Positions 8,136-14,949 of a DNA stretch of 64,000 nucleotides are shown here, one piece after another. The notes below the pieces were generated by a model, which was not told where the DNA came from, did no database searches, and worked only from the letters and a program-made list of their open reading frames with translations. The stretch is from Deinococcus cellulosilyticus NBRC 106333 = KACC 11606 (GTDB taxonomy: Bacteria > Deinococcota > Deinococci > Deinococcales > Deinococcaceae). Position numbers and translations under genes: made by a program. Each line of letters opens with the position of its first letter. Position 1 is the first letter of the stretch. Location: assembly GCF_007990775.1 (NCBI RefSeq), contig NZ_BJXB01000017.1, positions 1 through 64,000 of the forward strand, written 5' to 3'.

Positions 8136-8606
8136 TCAGAAGAAGACTTTGAGTCCTGCACGACCACCGAGGTCGAACCCTCCAAAGTTTCCAAAGGTGT
8201 ATTTGGGTTGCAGTTCAGCAAAGATTGCAGCGGTTCTGGTGAATTCAAAATCTGCACCAAAATTACCACGCAGGGCCACACTGGGGTTGCCACTGCCCAC
8301 ACCCAGTTCCAGGCCGAAACCCACATAAGGCTTCACATCGCTCTTGCCAAATGGATAGAGCAGATCGGCTGCAAAACCCATGCCAAAGCTTCCCTGACGA
8401 ATGTCAACCATCACTTCTCCACGGCCATCAAAGTCACCCAGGAACTTTTCGGCACCAATGCCCAGGTTTGCCGAGAACCAGGGGTTACCCTGACCATGAG
8501 TGACAAAGCCAGCTTCGGCTCCAGTGCTGCCCTGAACGTAAGTCTTCCCTGCTGCGAATGCGCTGCCCGCCAGGGCCAGAATGCTGATCATCACGATGTT
8601 TTTCAT
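8136..8606 (-). CDS. Small secreted beta-barrel-like protein
   Basis: The 156-residue protein has a clear signal peptide (MKNIVMISILALAGSAFA, cleavage after residue 18). The rest alternates polar and hydrophobic/aromatic residues, is rich in glycine, and ends in phenylalanine (LGGRAGLKVFF), as outer-membrane barrels do. About 8 short strands are suggested. No family is recognised with certainty. A good GGAGGAAAC ribosome-binding site precedes the ATG. A role in the outer envelope is inferred from the architecture only. Confidence 0.75.
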   Translation of the reverse strand: MKNIVMISILALAGSAFAAGKTYVQGSTGAEAGFVTHGQGNPWFSANLGIGAEKFLGDFDGRGEVMVDIRQGSFGMGFAADLLYPFGKSDVKPYVGFGLELGVGSGNPSVALRGNFGADFEFTRTAAIFAELQPKYTFGNFGGFDLGGRAGLKVFF

Positions 8607-8704
8607 GTTGTTTCCTCCAGCGTAGTACTGTACTGCACCACAGGGGAAAATTCTATGCCATGAAAAATGGGCTGTCTGTGTTTTCCGTCAGCGCTTTCAA
8701 AGCC

Positions 8705-8732
8705 TTGACTTTTATTGATATATGATTATCAT
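8705..8732 (+). promoter_or_regulatory. Promoter of the G3E GTPase gene
   Basis: TTGACT (8705-8710), 16 bp, TATCAT (8727-8732). The -10 ends 8 nt before the ATG at 8741, so the transcript should begin at or within a few bases of the start codon. Confidence 0.6.
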
Positions 8733-8738
8733 TAATCA
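8716..8738 (+). promoter_or_regulatory. Fur/Zur-like operator
   Basis: This 23-bp palindrome is centred on T8727, with 9 of 11 symmetric pairs matching. Its core is ATGATTATCAT and its outer arms are TGAT and ATCA. The architecture resembles Fur-family boxes, and it covers the -10 region. The downstream G3E GTPase family is often Zur-controlled, so zinc (or another metal) repression is likely. Confidence 0.6.
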
Positions 8739-8740
8739 GT

Positions 8741-9772
8741 ATGTCGAGCATTCCTGTCACTGTCCTGTGTGGTTTTCTGGGAAGCGGAAAAACCACGCTC
8801 CTGAACCACCTGCTCTCCCAGAGCAAAGACCGCAAAATTGCTGTCATCGTCAATGAATTTGGCGAAATCAACATTGATGCCAGCACCATCGTCCACACCG
8901 ATGAGAAGACCATCGAACTCTCCAATGGCTGCATCTGCTGCACCCTGCGAGGAGACCTTCTTGAAGCCGTAGACGATTTGCTGAAAACCCGCGAACTGGA
9001 CCACATCGTCATTGAGTCCACTGGAATTGGCGAACCCCTCCCGATTGCCCAGAGTTTCTGCCTCACGCCAGAAGAACTTGATCTGGACCCTGGCCTTCCC
9101 AACCTGCTGGGCAAAGTCCACATTGACGCCATGGTCACCGTGGTCGATGCCGCCCAGTTCTTCGAGATGTACCACAGACCCGGTACCATCGAAGGAGACG
9201 ATCTGGAACGGGGTTACGGGCAACTCCTGCAAGAGCAACTGGAATTCGCCAATCTGGTGGTGCTCAACAAGCTGGATGTGGCCACGCCAGAAGATGTGCA
9301 AAAGCTTGAAGAATTCATTGCCCTCACCAACCCCAGAGCAAAAGTGCTGAAAAGTATTCGTGGCGTGATTCCCATCGAGGACATTCTGAGCGTTGAACTT
9401 TTCGATTTCGAGGAAATGAGCCAGCTGGACAGCTGGATGCTGGAACTCGAAAAAGAGCACACTCCGGAAAGTGAAACCTACGGTCTGGGAACGTACATTT
9501 ACCGCACCCAGGCCCCTCTGGATCTGGACCGCCTCTATGACATTCTGGAGCAAGGTCTTCCCAGAAACATCATTCGCTCCAAAGGCTGGCTGAACACCGG
9601 GTCAGACGTGGCCACCCTCTGGAACCACACAGGCCGCTTCCTGACCCTGGAACCCATGGGCGAATGGAACAACCCGGCAGAGGCCTTCACAGAACTGGTC
9701 TTCATCGGGCAGGATCTGGATGGTGCAGAGATTGAGGACCTGCTCTCCTCTGCCCTGACCGTCCTGAGGTGA
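8741..9772 (+). CDS. G3E GTPase, CobW/ZNG1-type metallochaperone
   Basis: This 343-residue G3E-family GTPase has the P-loop GFLGSGKTTLLNHLL (residues 11-25), the CXCC metal site NGCICCTLRGDL (C64, C66, C67), the VNEFGEINID switch segment, ESTGIGEPLPI, and a C-terminal CobW domain. Such proteins insert zinc or cobalt into client enzymes. The Fur/Zur-like operator that overlaps its start supports a role under zinc shortage. No client gene is evident next door. There is no Shine-Dalgarno sequence. Confidence 0.9.
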   Translation: MSSIPVTVLCGFLGSGKTTLLNHLLSQSKDRKIAVIVNEFGEINIDASTIVHTDEKTIELSNGCICCTLRGDLLEAVDDLLKTRELDHIVIESTGIGEPLPIAQSFCLTPEELDLDPGLPNLLGKVHIDAMVTVVDAAQFFEMYHRPGTIEGDDLERGYGQLLQEQLEFANLVVLNKLDVATPEDVQKLEEFIALTNPRAKVLKSIRGVIPIEDILSVELFDFEEMSQLDSWMLELEKEHTPESETYGLGTYIYRTQAPLDLDRLYDILEQGLPRNIIRSKGWLNTGSDVATLWNHTGRFLTLEPMGEWNNPAEAFTELVFIGQDLDGAEIEDLLSSALTVLR

Positions 9773-9824
9773 GCTGTTGCAAGTTCAACACAGGTTTCAT
9801 CTGGAAACCCGTTAAGCTGAAGAC

Positions 9825-10277
9825 ATGAAAAGCTTGCTGCTCATGACCCTGCTGATGGCTTCTTCCGCTCTGGCCCAGGAAAAATACAACCTGATTCAGG
9901 CCACCGACAAAACCAGTGCCATGCCTGGAGAGGTCATCACCTACCTGCAGGATTTCACGGTTTCAGAAAACATCACGGGCATCAGCCTGCAACTGGGCAT
10001 CCCCGAAAACACCGACCTGGTGCAGCTCACGGTGGTCTCTCCCAATGCCAGGGTGCTCATCAGCATCGACAAACAGAACTGGCTGCCCCTCTCCAGAATC
10101 GGAGATGGCAACATCCTGATCACCGCAGATGAATTCCAGAAAGCCTTCGGTCAGGCAGCAGGGACCTTCTTTGTTGCTGCAGACACCAACAGGGATGGCG
10201 TTCTGGATGGTCTGGACACCTTCACTCCTGAGGATCAACTGGCCGTGATCTACAAGGTGAAACTGCGTCAGCCCTGA
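9825..10277 (+). CDS. Secreted protein with an EF-hand/dockerin-like loop
   Basis: This 150-residue protein has a signal peptide (MKSLLLMTLLMASSALA). The body resembles the beta-sandwich repeats of secreted bacterial proteins (MPGEVITYLQDFTV, GIPENTDLVQL). Near the C terminus DTNRDGVLDGLD is a dockerin-like calcium-binding loop. The function is unknown. TAAGCT at 9813-9818 lies 6 nt before the ATG, giving a probable leaderless start. A small hairpin (GGTTTC...GAAACC) lies between it and the preceding GTPase gene. Confidence 0.7.
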   Translation: MKSLLLMTLLMASSALAQEKYNLIQATDKTSAMPGEVITYLQDFTVSENITGISLQLGIPENTDLVQLTVVSPNARVLISIDKQNWLPLSRIGDGNILITADEFQKAFGQAAGTFFVAADTNRDGVLDGLDTFTPEDQLAVIYKVKLRQP

Positions 10278-10302
10278 TAGAAACAACTTCATGAAACAGA
10301 AA

Positions 10303-10325
10303 GGGGTGAGCCGACGGCCCACCCC
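10303..10325. terminator. Weak hairpin between convergent genes
   Basis: GGGGTGAGCC pairs with GGCCCACCCC around GAC with one mismatch. There is no strong T-run, so it is a tentative terminator for the secreted protein gene and purU. Confidence 0.4.
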
Positions 10326-10340
10326 TACAGCTTGATGATC

Positions 10341-11183
10341 TCAATAAAAGACAACGGTTTTGTTCTCGTACACCAGAATGCGCTCTTCCACATGCCAGCG
10401 CACCGCACGGGCCAGCACCTGGCGCTCGATGTCGCCACCCAGACGCACCAGTTCCTCAATGGTCTGGCGGTGGGAGACCCGCACCACATCCTGCTCAATG
10501 ATGGGACCTTCATCCAGATCATTGGTGACGTAGTGGGCCGTCGCACCAATGATTTTCACCCCGCGCTGGAAAGCACTGTGGTAGGGCCTGGCACCAATAA
10601 ATGCAGGCAAAAAGCTGTGGTGGATGTTGATGATCTTGTTGGGCCATTTGCCCACCAGTTCTGGAGACAGAATCTGCATGTAGCGGGCCAGCACAGCAAA
10701 ATCGACCCTGTGTTCCACCATCAGGTCATGAATGCGCTGTTCCTGTTCCTGCTTGTTGCCTTTCGTGACAGGCAGGTGGTAGAAAGGCACCCCAAAGAAC
10801 TCTGCGTCTTTCTGCAGGTCAGGGTGGTTGGAGATGATCAGGGGAATCTCGACCTCCAGTTCTCCCCTGCGTTGACGCCAGAGCAGGTCCAGCAGACAGT
10901 GGTCGTATTTGGACACCAGAATGGCCATGCGTTTCACTTCATCGAAACTCATGCTCCAGTCCATGCTGAACTGGTCTCCAATGGCCTGAAATGCCCCCCT
11001 CAGGATTTCACCAGAGGCCCTGCCCCGCTCAAACTCAATGCGCATGAAGAATTCTCCACCGCTCTTGGCCGTGGCATGCTGATCGGCGTGGATGATGTTG
11101 CACCCTTGCTGGGTGAGAAAGCCTGAAACCGCAGCCACAATTCCAGGCTGGTCAGGACAGTGAATCAGTAATCGGGCCGTCAT
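10341..11183 (-). CDS. purU: Formyltetrahydrofolate deformylase
   Basis: PurU hydrolyses 10-formyltetrahydrofolate to formate and tetrahydrofolate. The 280 residues contain an N-terminal ACT domain (LLIHCPDQPGIVAAVSGFL) and a C-terminal formyl-transferase fold with HHSFLPAFIGARPYHSAFQRGVK and GATAHYVTNDLDEGPIIEQD, which carries the catalytic Asn/His/Asp type residues. The length is normal. On the minus strand TAGTAT lies 8 nt before the ATG. The preceding S1-domain gene has its own terminator, so purU is probably a separate unit. Confidence 0.95.
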   Translation of the reverse strand: MTARLLIHCPDQPGIVAAVSGFLTQQGCNIIHADQHATAKSGGEFFMRIEFERGRASGEILRGAFQAIGDQFSMDWSMSFDEVKRMAILVSKYDHCLLDLLWRQRRGELEVEIPLIISNHPDLQKDAEFFGVPFYHLPVTKGNKQEQEQRIHDLMVEHRVDFAVLARYMQILSPELVGKWPNKIINIHHSFLPAFIGARPYHSAFQRGVKIIGATAHYVTNDLDEGPIIEQDVVRVSHRQTIEELVRLGGDIERQVLARAVRWHVEERILVYENKTVVFY

Positions 11184-11271
11184 ATCAGGTCATACTAGCA
11201 CTGCACAGACAAAACACTGAAAGTATACGTGCATACGGCATTTACTGGAAAAGTTTCAGCTGGACCGAAAA

Positions 11272-11297
11272 CAAAAAAGAGGCACCCGAAGGTGCCT
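11272..11297 (-). terminator. Terminator of the S1-domain gene
   Basis: On the minus strand AGGCACC, TTCG, GGTGCCT is followed by CTTTTTTG: a compact stem with a stable tetraloop and T-run. Confidence 0.85.
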
Positions 11298-11312
11298 GAG
11301 GATCAAAGAATC

Positions 11313-11681
11313 TTACTTCTTGCGCTTCTTGCCGCCCTTTTCACCGGGGCCACGCTCTTTGGCGTCACGCAGGAAGGACCGCAATTTGTTTTCAAACTCG
11401 GGGCTCTGGCGACCGATCATGCGGGGACGGGGCATCTCTTCGGGAGCATCCTGAAGCTCCTTGATGGAAAGGTCCAGACGGCCCTTCTCGTCACGCCCGA
11501 GGACCTTGACCTCGATGGTCTGGCCTTCCTGCAGGTAGTCGCTGACATTCCGCACGTAGCTGTGGGCGATCTGGGAGATGTGGACCAGGCCCACTTCTCC
11601 GTTCTCGAACTGAATGAAAGCGCCGAAATCCGTAATGCGGGCAACCCGCCCTGTGACCACTGCTCCTGATTCAAATACCAC
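11313..11681 (-). CDS. S1 RNA-binding domain protein (GSP13/YugI-like)
   Basis: This 122-residue protein is almost entirely one S1 domain (GAVVTGRVARITDFGAFIQFENGEVGLVHISQIAHSYV through LDLSIKEL), followed by a basic, charged tail ending GGKKRKK. It resembles general stress protein 13 of Bacillus, which associates with ribosomes. It starts at GTG, preceded by GAAGGGAAC. The basic tail suggests RNA or ribosome binding. The specific function is unknown. Confidence 0.85.
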   Translation of the reverse strand: MVFESGAVVTGRVARITDFGAFIQFENGEVGLVHISQIAHSYVRNVSDYLQEGQTIEVKVLGRDEKGRLDLSIKELQDAPEEMPRPRMIGRQSPEFENKLRSFLRDAKERGPGEKGGKKRKK

Positions 11682-11972
11682 TTTGTGTTCCCTTCATAGG
11701 TTCTCTTGCAACAGTGTACACCATGAGAGGCGCATAAGGGGTGTCTGGAATCGCCCAATTCCAGAATTCAAGGTTGATGAACGCTTAATGGGTACAGACC
11801 TTTGGTATGCCTCATGAGGTTTGAGACCGTCCGGGAGGGGCTTTCAGGCATTACTGGAGAGATTTGACGTCCAGATCCGGGTTTTTCCTGATGACAGGCT
11901 GAGTTTGAGTGTGTTTGGGCCGCTCCATCAGGCTTACTTTTCCTGATGAACTCAAGGTAGAATGAGGCTCAT
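11682..11972. other. Divergent promoter region, S1 gene / minC
   Basis: 291 bp without a gene. The minC promoter lies at its right end: TTACTT (11934-11939), 18 bp, TAGAAT (11958-11963). The left end holds the S1 gene leader. I see no clear palindromic operator apart from CCTCATGAGG near 11812. Confidence 0.5.
11934..11963 (+). promoter_or_regulatory. minC promoter
   Basis: TTACTT, 18 bp, TAGAAT, 9 nt before the ATG. A very short leader or none is expected. Confidence 0.5.
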
Positions 11973-12650
11973 ATGAAATTGCGTGGAACGCTGAGTGGCC
12001 TCAGCTTGCTGCTGGAAAGCAAAGACAACCTCGAGAGCCTGGACACCCAGCTGAAAGAAAGGGCCCAGGTGCTCTCCAGGGCCCAGGTCTCCATTGAAAT
12101 TGAACAGGACATTCCCTGGGTGCTGATCGAACACGCCCAGAGCCTCCTCACCGAACTGGGCGCAGAGCTGAAAAGCATCCGGCCTGCCATCAGTGCCCGC
12201 AGCACTGCACAGACAACACCAACTTCTACAGCCTCTGCCCCTTCAACACCTGCACCTGCAGCCTCACCTCAGCCCAGCAAACCCATCCTCCCCCAGCAGA
12301 CCCGCATTCTGACCCAGCAATTGCGATCTGGCATGCGCATCGAGCACCCGGGAAGCCTGGTTGTGGTTGGAGATGTGAACCCTGGCGTGGAACTCATTGC
12401 AGACGGTGATGTGATCGTCACTGGCGCTTTGCGAGGCATGGCACACGCAGGCGCCAACGGCAATGAAACCAGCGTGATCTGGGCCAGACCCATTGCCTCA
12501 CCGCAAATCCGCATCGGCAAGGCGGTGGCCCGAGCCCCTGAAGGCAAGGTCATGGACACCATGCGCCGCAACGAGAACTTCGATGCAGAGATGGCACGTC
12601 TGGAAAACGACCACATCGTGATTGAGATTGTGAAGTCGAGCAAGCACTGA
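11973..12650 (+). CDS. minC: Septum site-determining protein MinC
   Basis: MinC inhibits FtsZ polymerisation and, with MinD, places the division septum. The 225-residue protein has a variable N-terminal domain (1-75), a Pro/Ala/Thr/Ser linker (about 78-105) and the conserved C-terminal beta-helix: LRSGMRIEHPGSLVVVGDVNPGVELIADGDVIVTGALRGMAHAGANGNETSVI. It stands alone here; minD and minE are not in view. The end of the gene is followed by a large inverted repeat element. Confidence 0.93.
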   Translation: MKLRGTLSGLSLLLESKDNLESLDTQLKERAQVLSRAQVSIEIEQDIPWVLIEHAQSLLTELGAELKSIRPAISARSTAQTTPTSTASAPSTPAPAASPQPSKPILPQQTRILTQQLRSGMRIEHPGSLVVVGDVNPGVELIADGDVIVTGALRGMAHAGANGNETSVIWARPIASPQIRIGKAVARAPEGKVMDTMRRNENFDAEMARLENDHIVIEIVKSSKH

Positions 12651-12674
12651 CCCCAGGTGCAGGTTTTTGAGGTT

Positions 12675-12835
12675 AGATCCCCCTGCTTCTCGCGTTCGCT
12701 CGAAGCTGTCCCCCTTGACGAAGGGGGATTGATGGGCATAAAGGTTGGTGTCCAATGGAGTCGTACACCAACCCCCTTTCGTTAAGGGGGGACAGTCTTG
12801 TGGATGCTACGCATCCTACAAGACAGGGGGGATCT
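12675..12835. repeat. 160-bp inverted repeat element (MITE/REP-like)
   Basis: Two related arms face each other. Each contains the outer motif AGATCCCCC, an internal hairpin, CTGTCCCCC, a GACGAAGGGGG-like segment and GGTTGGTGT. The innermost GGTTGGTGT (12742-12750) pairs with ACACCAACC (12765-12773). The internal hairpins of the two arms differ in sequence but are both stems: 12685-12707, and TCTTGT/ACAAGA with GGATGC/GCATCC at 12796-12823. Confidence 0.85.
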
Positions 12836-12914
12836 GGCCCTCAGTGCATTCAGACGCCCACCTCAATGTCAGCAAAGTGACGGGCAGAGCGAAGCGATGC
12901 TCAGAAGATCTCAA

Positions 12915-12944
12915 TTCGCTTTTTCCCCCCATATATCGTATACT
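12915..12944 (+). promoter_or_regulatory. Promoter of the rimP-nusA-infB operon
   Basis: TTCGCT, 18 bp, TATACT. Transcription would start near 12951, giving a leader of about 110 nt. Confidence 0.55.
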
Positions 12945-12950
12945 TAAGTG

Positions 12951-13060
12951 TAGTCTCGGGCCTGAGCCCGATGCAGTTTGAGGGCAAGCCTTGAACGAAG
13001 AATCCCTGTGTTCATAGGGGTGGGTGCATACCCACCCTTTTATCATGGGGGAGGTGCAAA
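12951..13060 (+). ncRNA. Structured leader upstream of rimP
   Basis: The predicted leader has a first hairpin TCGGGC-CTGA-GCCCGA (12956-12971), a segment CCCT...AGGG (about 13004-13019) that overlaps the next element, and a terminator-like stem GGTGGGT-GCAT-ACCCACC followed by CTTTT (13018-13040). The rimP ribosome-binding site follows at once. This layout fits transcription attenuation of the nusA operon. Confidence 0.5.
13018..13040 (+). terminator. Terminator-like hairpin in the rimP leader
   Basis: A 7-bp perfect GC-rich stem, a 4-nt loop and CTTTTA, about 20 nt before the rimP start codon. Its position inside the operon leader suggests regulated premature termination. Confidence 0.6.
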
Positions 13061-13501
13061 GTGAATCTTGAGAGCATCGCCGTCAACATCCTGGAACCTC
13101 TTGGGTTCGAGGTTCTGGAAGTTCAGGTGCAAAATGCACAGCGCAGCCCGATTGTTGTGGTGCGCATTGATCGCCTGGACGAGCAGCCTGTGACCACCGA
13201 GGACCTGCAACTGTGCAGCCAGACCCTCGGTCTGGAGTTTGACCGTCTGGACCCCATCAAGAAGGAATACCGTCTGGAGTTTGAATCTCCCGGTCCCAAA
13301 CGTCCTTTGAAGCGGGCACGTCACTTCGAGCGCATGCTGGGCCTGAAAGCCAAAGTGCGTTCCAGTTTGGAAAATTTCACCGCGCCCATCAAAGAGGTGA
13401 ACGGTGACCTGGTGACTTTTGATCACGGTGAAGAGGGCATCACCCTGCGCATTGGCGAGTTTCAGGCCAACCTCGCAGAGTTCCCCGACCGCCACCGTTA
13501 A
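13061..13501 (+). CDS. rimP: Ribosome maturation factor RimP
   Basis: RimP assists assembly of the 30S subunit. The 146-residue protein has the N-terminal domain with LEPLGFEVLEVQVQNAQRSPIVVVRIDRLDE and the central VTTEDLQLCSQTLG, and EYRLEFESPGPKRPLKRARHFERMLG is a strong family signature. The start is GTG, supported by the GGGGGAGGTG ribosome-binding site. It is the first gene of the rimP-nusA-ylxR-infB operon, whose order is conserved in many bacteria. Confidence 0.95.
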   Translation: MNLESIAVNILEPLGFEVLEVQVQNAQRSPIVVVRIDRLDEQPVTTEDLQLCSQTLGLEFDRLDPIKKEYRLEFESPGPKRPLKRARHFERMLGLKAKVRSSLENFTAPIKEVNGDLVTFDHGEEGITLRIGEFQANLAEFPDRHR

Positions 13502-13518
13502 ATTCAAGGAGAACGAAC

Positions 13519-14712
13519 GTGAACAGAGAATTTTTGGATGCGCTCAATGATCTGGCCGTTGCCCGCAACATCGACAAGGGCCAATTGATCACGGCTTTTG
13601 AAGAGGCCCTGCAGCAGGCCTACACCCGCAACGTGGAGCCCGAGAAGCGCATTGAAGTGCACCTCGATGCCCAGAGCGGCGAACTTGAAGTGCTGATTGT
13701 CCGTGAAGTGGTGGAGAAAGTCGAGGATGAGAACAAGCAGATCTCTCTGGCAGATGCGCTTGAACTCGACCCTGAAGTGGAAATCGGCATGGAAATGGAG
13801 TTTCCCGTCGAGCGTGAGAAATTCACCCGCATCGCCCTGCAGGCCACCAAGCAGGTGCTGACCCAGCGCATGCGTGAAGCCGAGCGCAACATCGTGTTCA
13901 ACGAGTACAAGGACCGCGAAGGCGAAGTCCTGACTGCTTCTGTGGTCCGGATGGACAACAAGGGCAACGTCTTTGTGGAACTTGGACACGGCGAAGCCAT
14001 CCTGCCTCCCAAAGAGCAGATTCCTGGCGAGCGCCTGCTGAACGGCAACCGCGTGAAGGTCTACCTGAAAGAAGTCAAGAAGACCAACCGTGGCCCCAGC
14101 ATTCTGGTGTCCCGTGCCGATGAGCGCCTGCTGGACTACCTGCTGAAACAGGAAATCCCTGAAGTCGCCGAAAACATCGTGGAAGTGAAATCCATTGCCC
14201 GTGAAGCCGGACAGCGCTCCAAGGTGGCCGTGTTTTCCCGCAACCCCAACGTGGACCCCATCGGTGCCTGCATTGGTCACCGTGGCAACCGCATTCAGGC
14301 CATCACTGGCGAACTGGGCAAAGAGCGTGTGGACGTGATCCTGTGGGACGCCAACCCCAGAGAGTTCATCCGCAACGCCCTCTCCCCTGCCAAGGCCGCT
14401 TTCATTGAAGTGGATGCCGACAAGAAGGAAGCCACCGTCACTGTGATGCCGGATCAGCTTTCTCTGGCCATTGGTAAAGGTGGACAGAACGTGCGTCTGG
14501 CCGCCAAACTGACCAGCTTCAAGATCGACCTGCGCGAAACCAAGGCCATCAGTGACCTGGACGCCGCCATGCTGCAGGCCGCCGAACAGGGCGAAAAACA
14601 GACCACCGGAGCCAGCACCGGGGCCGCCCGTGCTGCCTTCGATGCCCTCTTCAAAGATTCCAAATCTGTTGCCAGTGCCACCCCAGAGGGTGACGTGGAC
14701 CTGAAGGATTAA
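13519..14712 (+). CDS. nusA: Transcription termination/antitermination protein NusA
   Basis: NusA binds RNA polymerase and nascent RNA and affects pausing, termination and antitermination. The 397 residues comprise the N-terminal polymerase-binding domain (1-130), an S1 domain (from EGEVLTASVVRMDNKGNVFVELG), KH1 (DPIGACIGHRGNRIQAI) and KH2 (LSLAIGKGGQNVRLAAKLT). The C-terminal acidic repeats of E. coli NusA are absent, as is usual outside proteobacteria. It starts at GTG after AAGGAGA. It may regulate its own operon through the leader terminator. Confidence 0.96.
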   Translation: MNREFLDALNDLAVARNIDKGQLITAFEEALQQAYTRNVEPEKRIEVHLDAQSGELEVLIVREVVEKVEDENKQISLADALELDPEVEIGMEMEFPVEREKFTRIALQATKQVLTQRMREAERNIVFNEYKDREGEVLTASVVRMDNKGNVFVELGHGEAILPPKEQIPGERLLNGNRVKVYLKEVKKTNRGPSILVSRADERLLDYLLKQEIPEVAENIVEVKSIAREAGQRSKVAVFSRNPNVDPIGACIGHRGNRIQAITGELGKERVDVILWDANPREFIRNALSPAKAAFIEVDADKKEATVTVMPDQLSLAIGKGGQNVRLAAKLTSFKIDLRETKAISDLDAAMLQAAEQGEKQTTGASTGAARAAFDALFKDSKSVASATPEGDVDLKD

Positions 14713-14715
14713 GCC

Positions 14716-14949
14716 ATGTCTTTTACGCCCGAGCGCACCTGCGTTGCCTGCCGCAAGAAACGTCCGCAAAGCGAAATGCTTCGCTTCCGGAAGTCTTCTG
14801 AAGGCTGGGTCATGCAGGATGAGGACAGGTTCGGGCGGGGCGCTTACGTGTGTGCAGACTCCCCTGCCTGCTGGAATGAGAAAAAACTCCGGCGTCTTGG
14901 CAGGAGTTCTCAGCGCCTGAGCGAACAACTGAATACCAGGAGGTCTTGA
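14716..14949 (+). CDS. ylxR: YlxR (RnpM) family RNA-binding protein
   Basis: This 77-residue protein of the DUF448 family has the signature RTCVACRKKRPQSEMLRF followed by GRGAYVCADSPACW. It lies between nusA and infB, its usual place. Members bind RNA, and the Bacillus protein has been reported to interact with RNase P. Its stop overlaps the infB start (TGATG), so translation is probably coupled. Confidence 0.92.
   Translation: MSFTPERTCVACRKKRPQSEMLRFRKSSEGWVMQDEDRFGRGAYVCADSPACWNEKKLRRLGRSSQRLSEQLNTRRS

Larger units (their letters stand above)
12651..13060. other. 410-bp intergenic region: inverted repeat, rimP promoter and leader
   Basis: No gene is present. The left part is a 160-bp inverted repeat (12675-12835). 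The right part holds a promoter at 12915-12944 and a structured leader ending in a terminator-like hairpin before rimP. Confidence 0.8.

Noticed and set aside
12951..13042. tRNA or small stable RNA gene before rimP
   Set aside because: No cloverleaf or CCA-like end, and no match to tmRNA, 6S or SRP RNA features. An operon leader explains it better.
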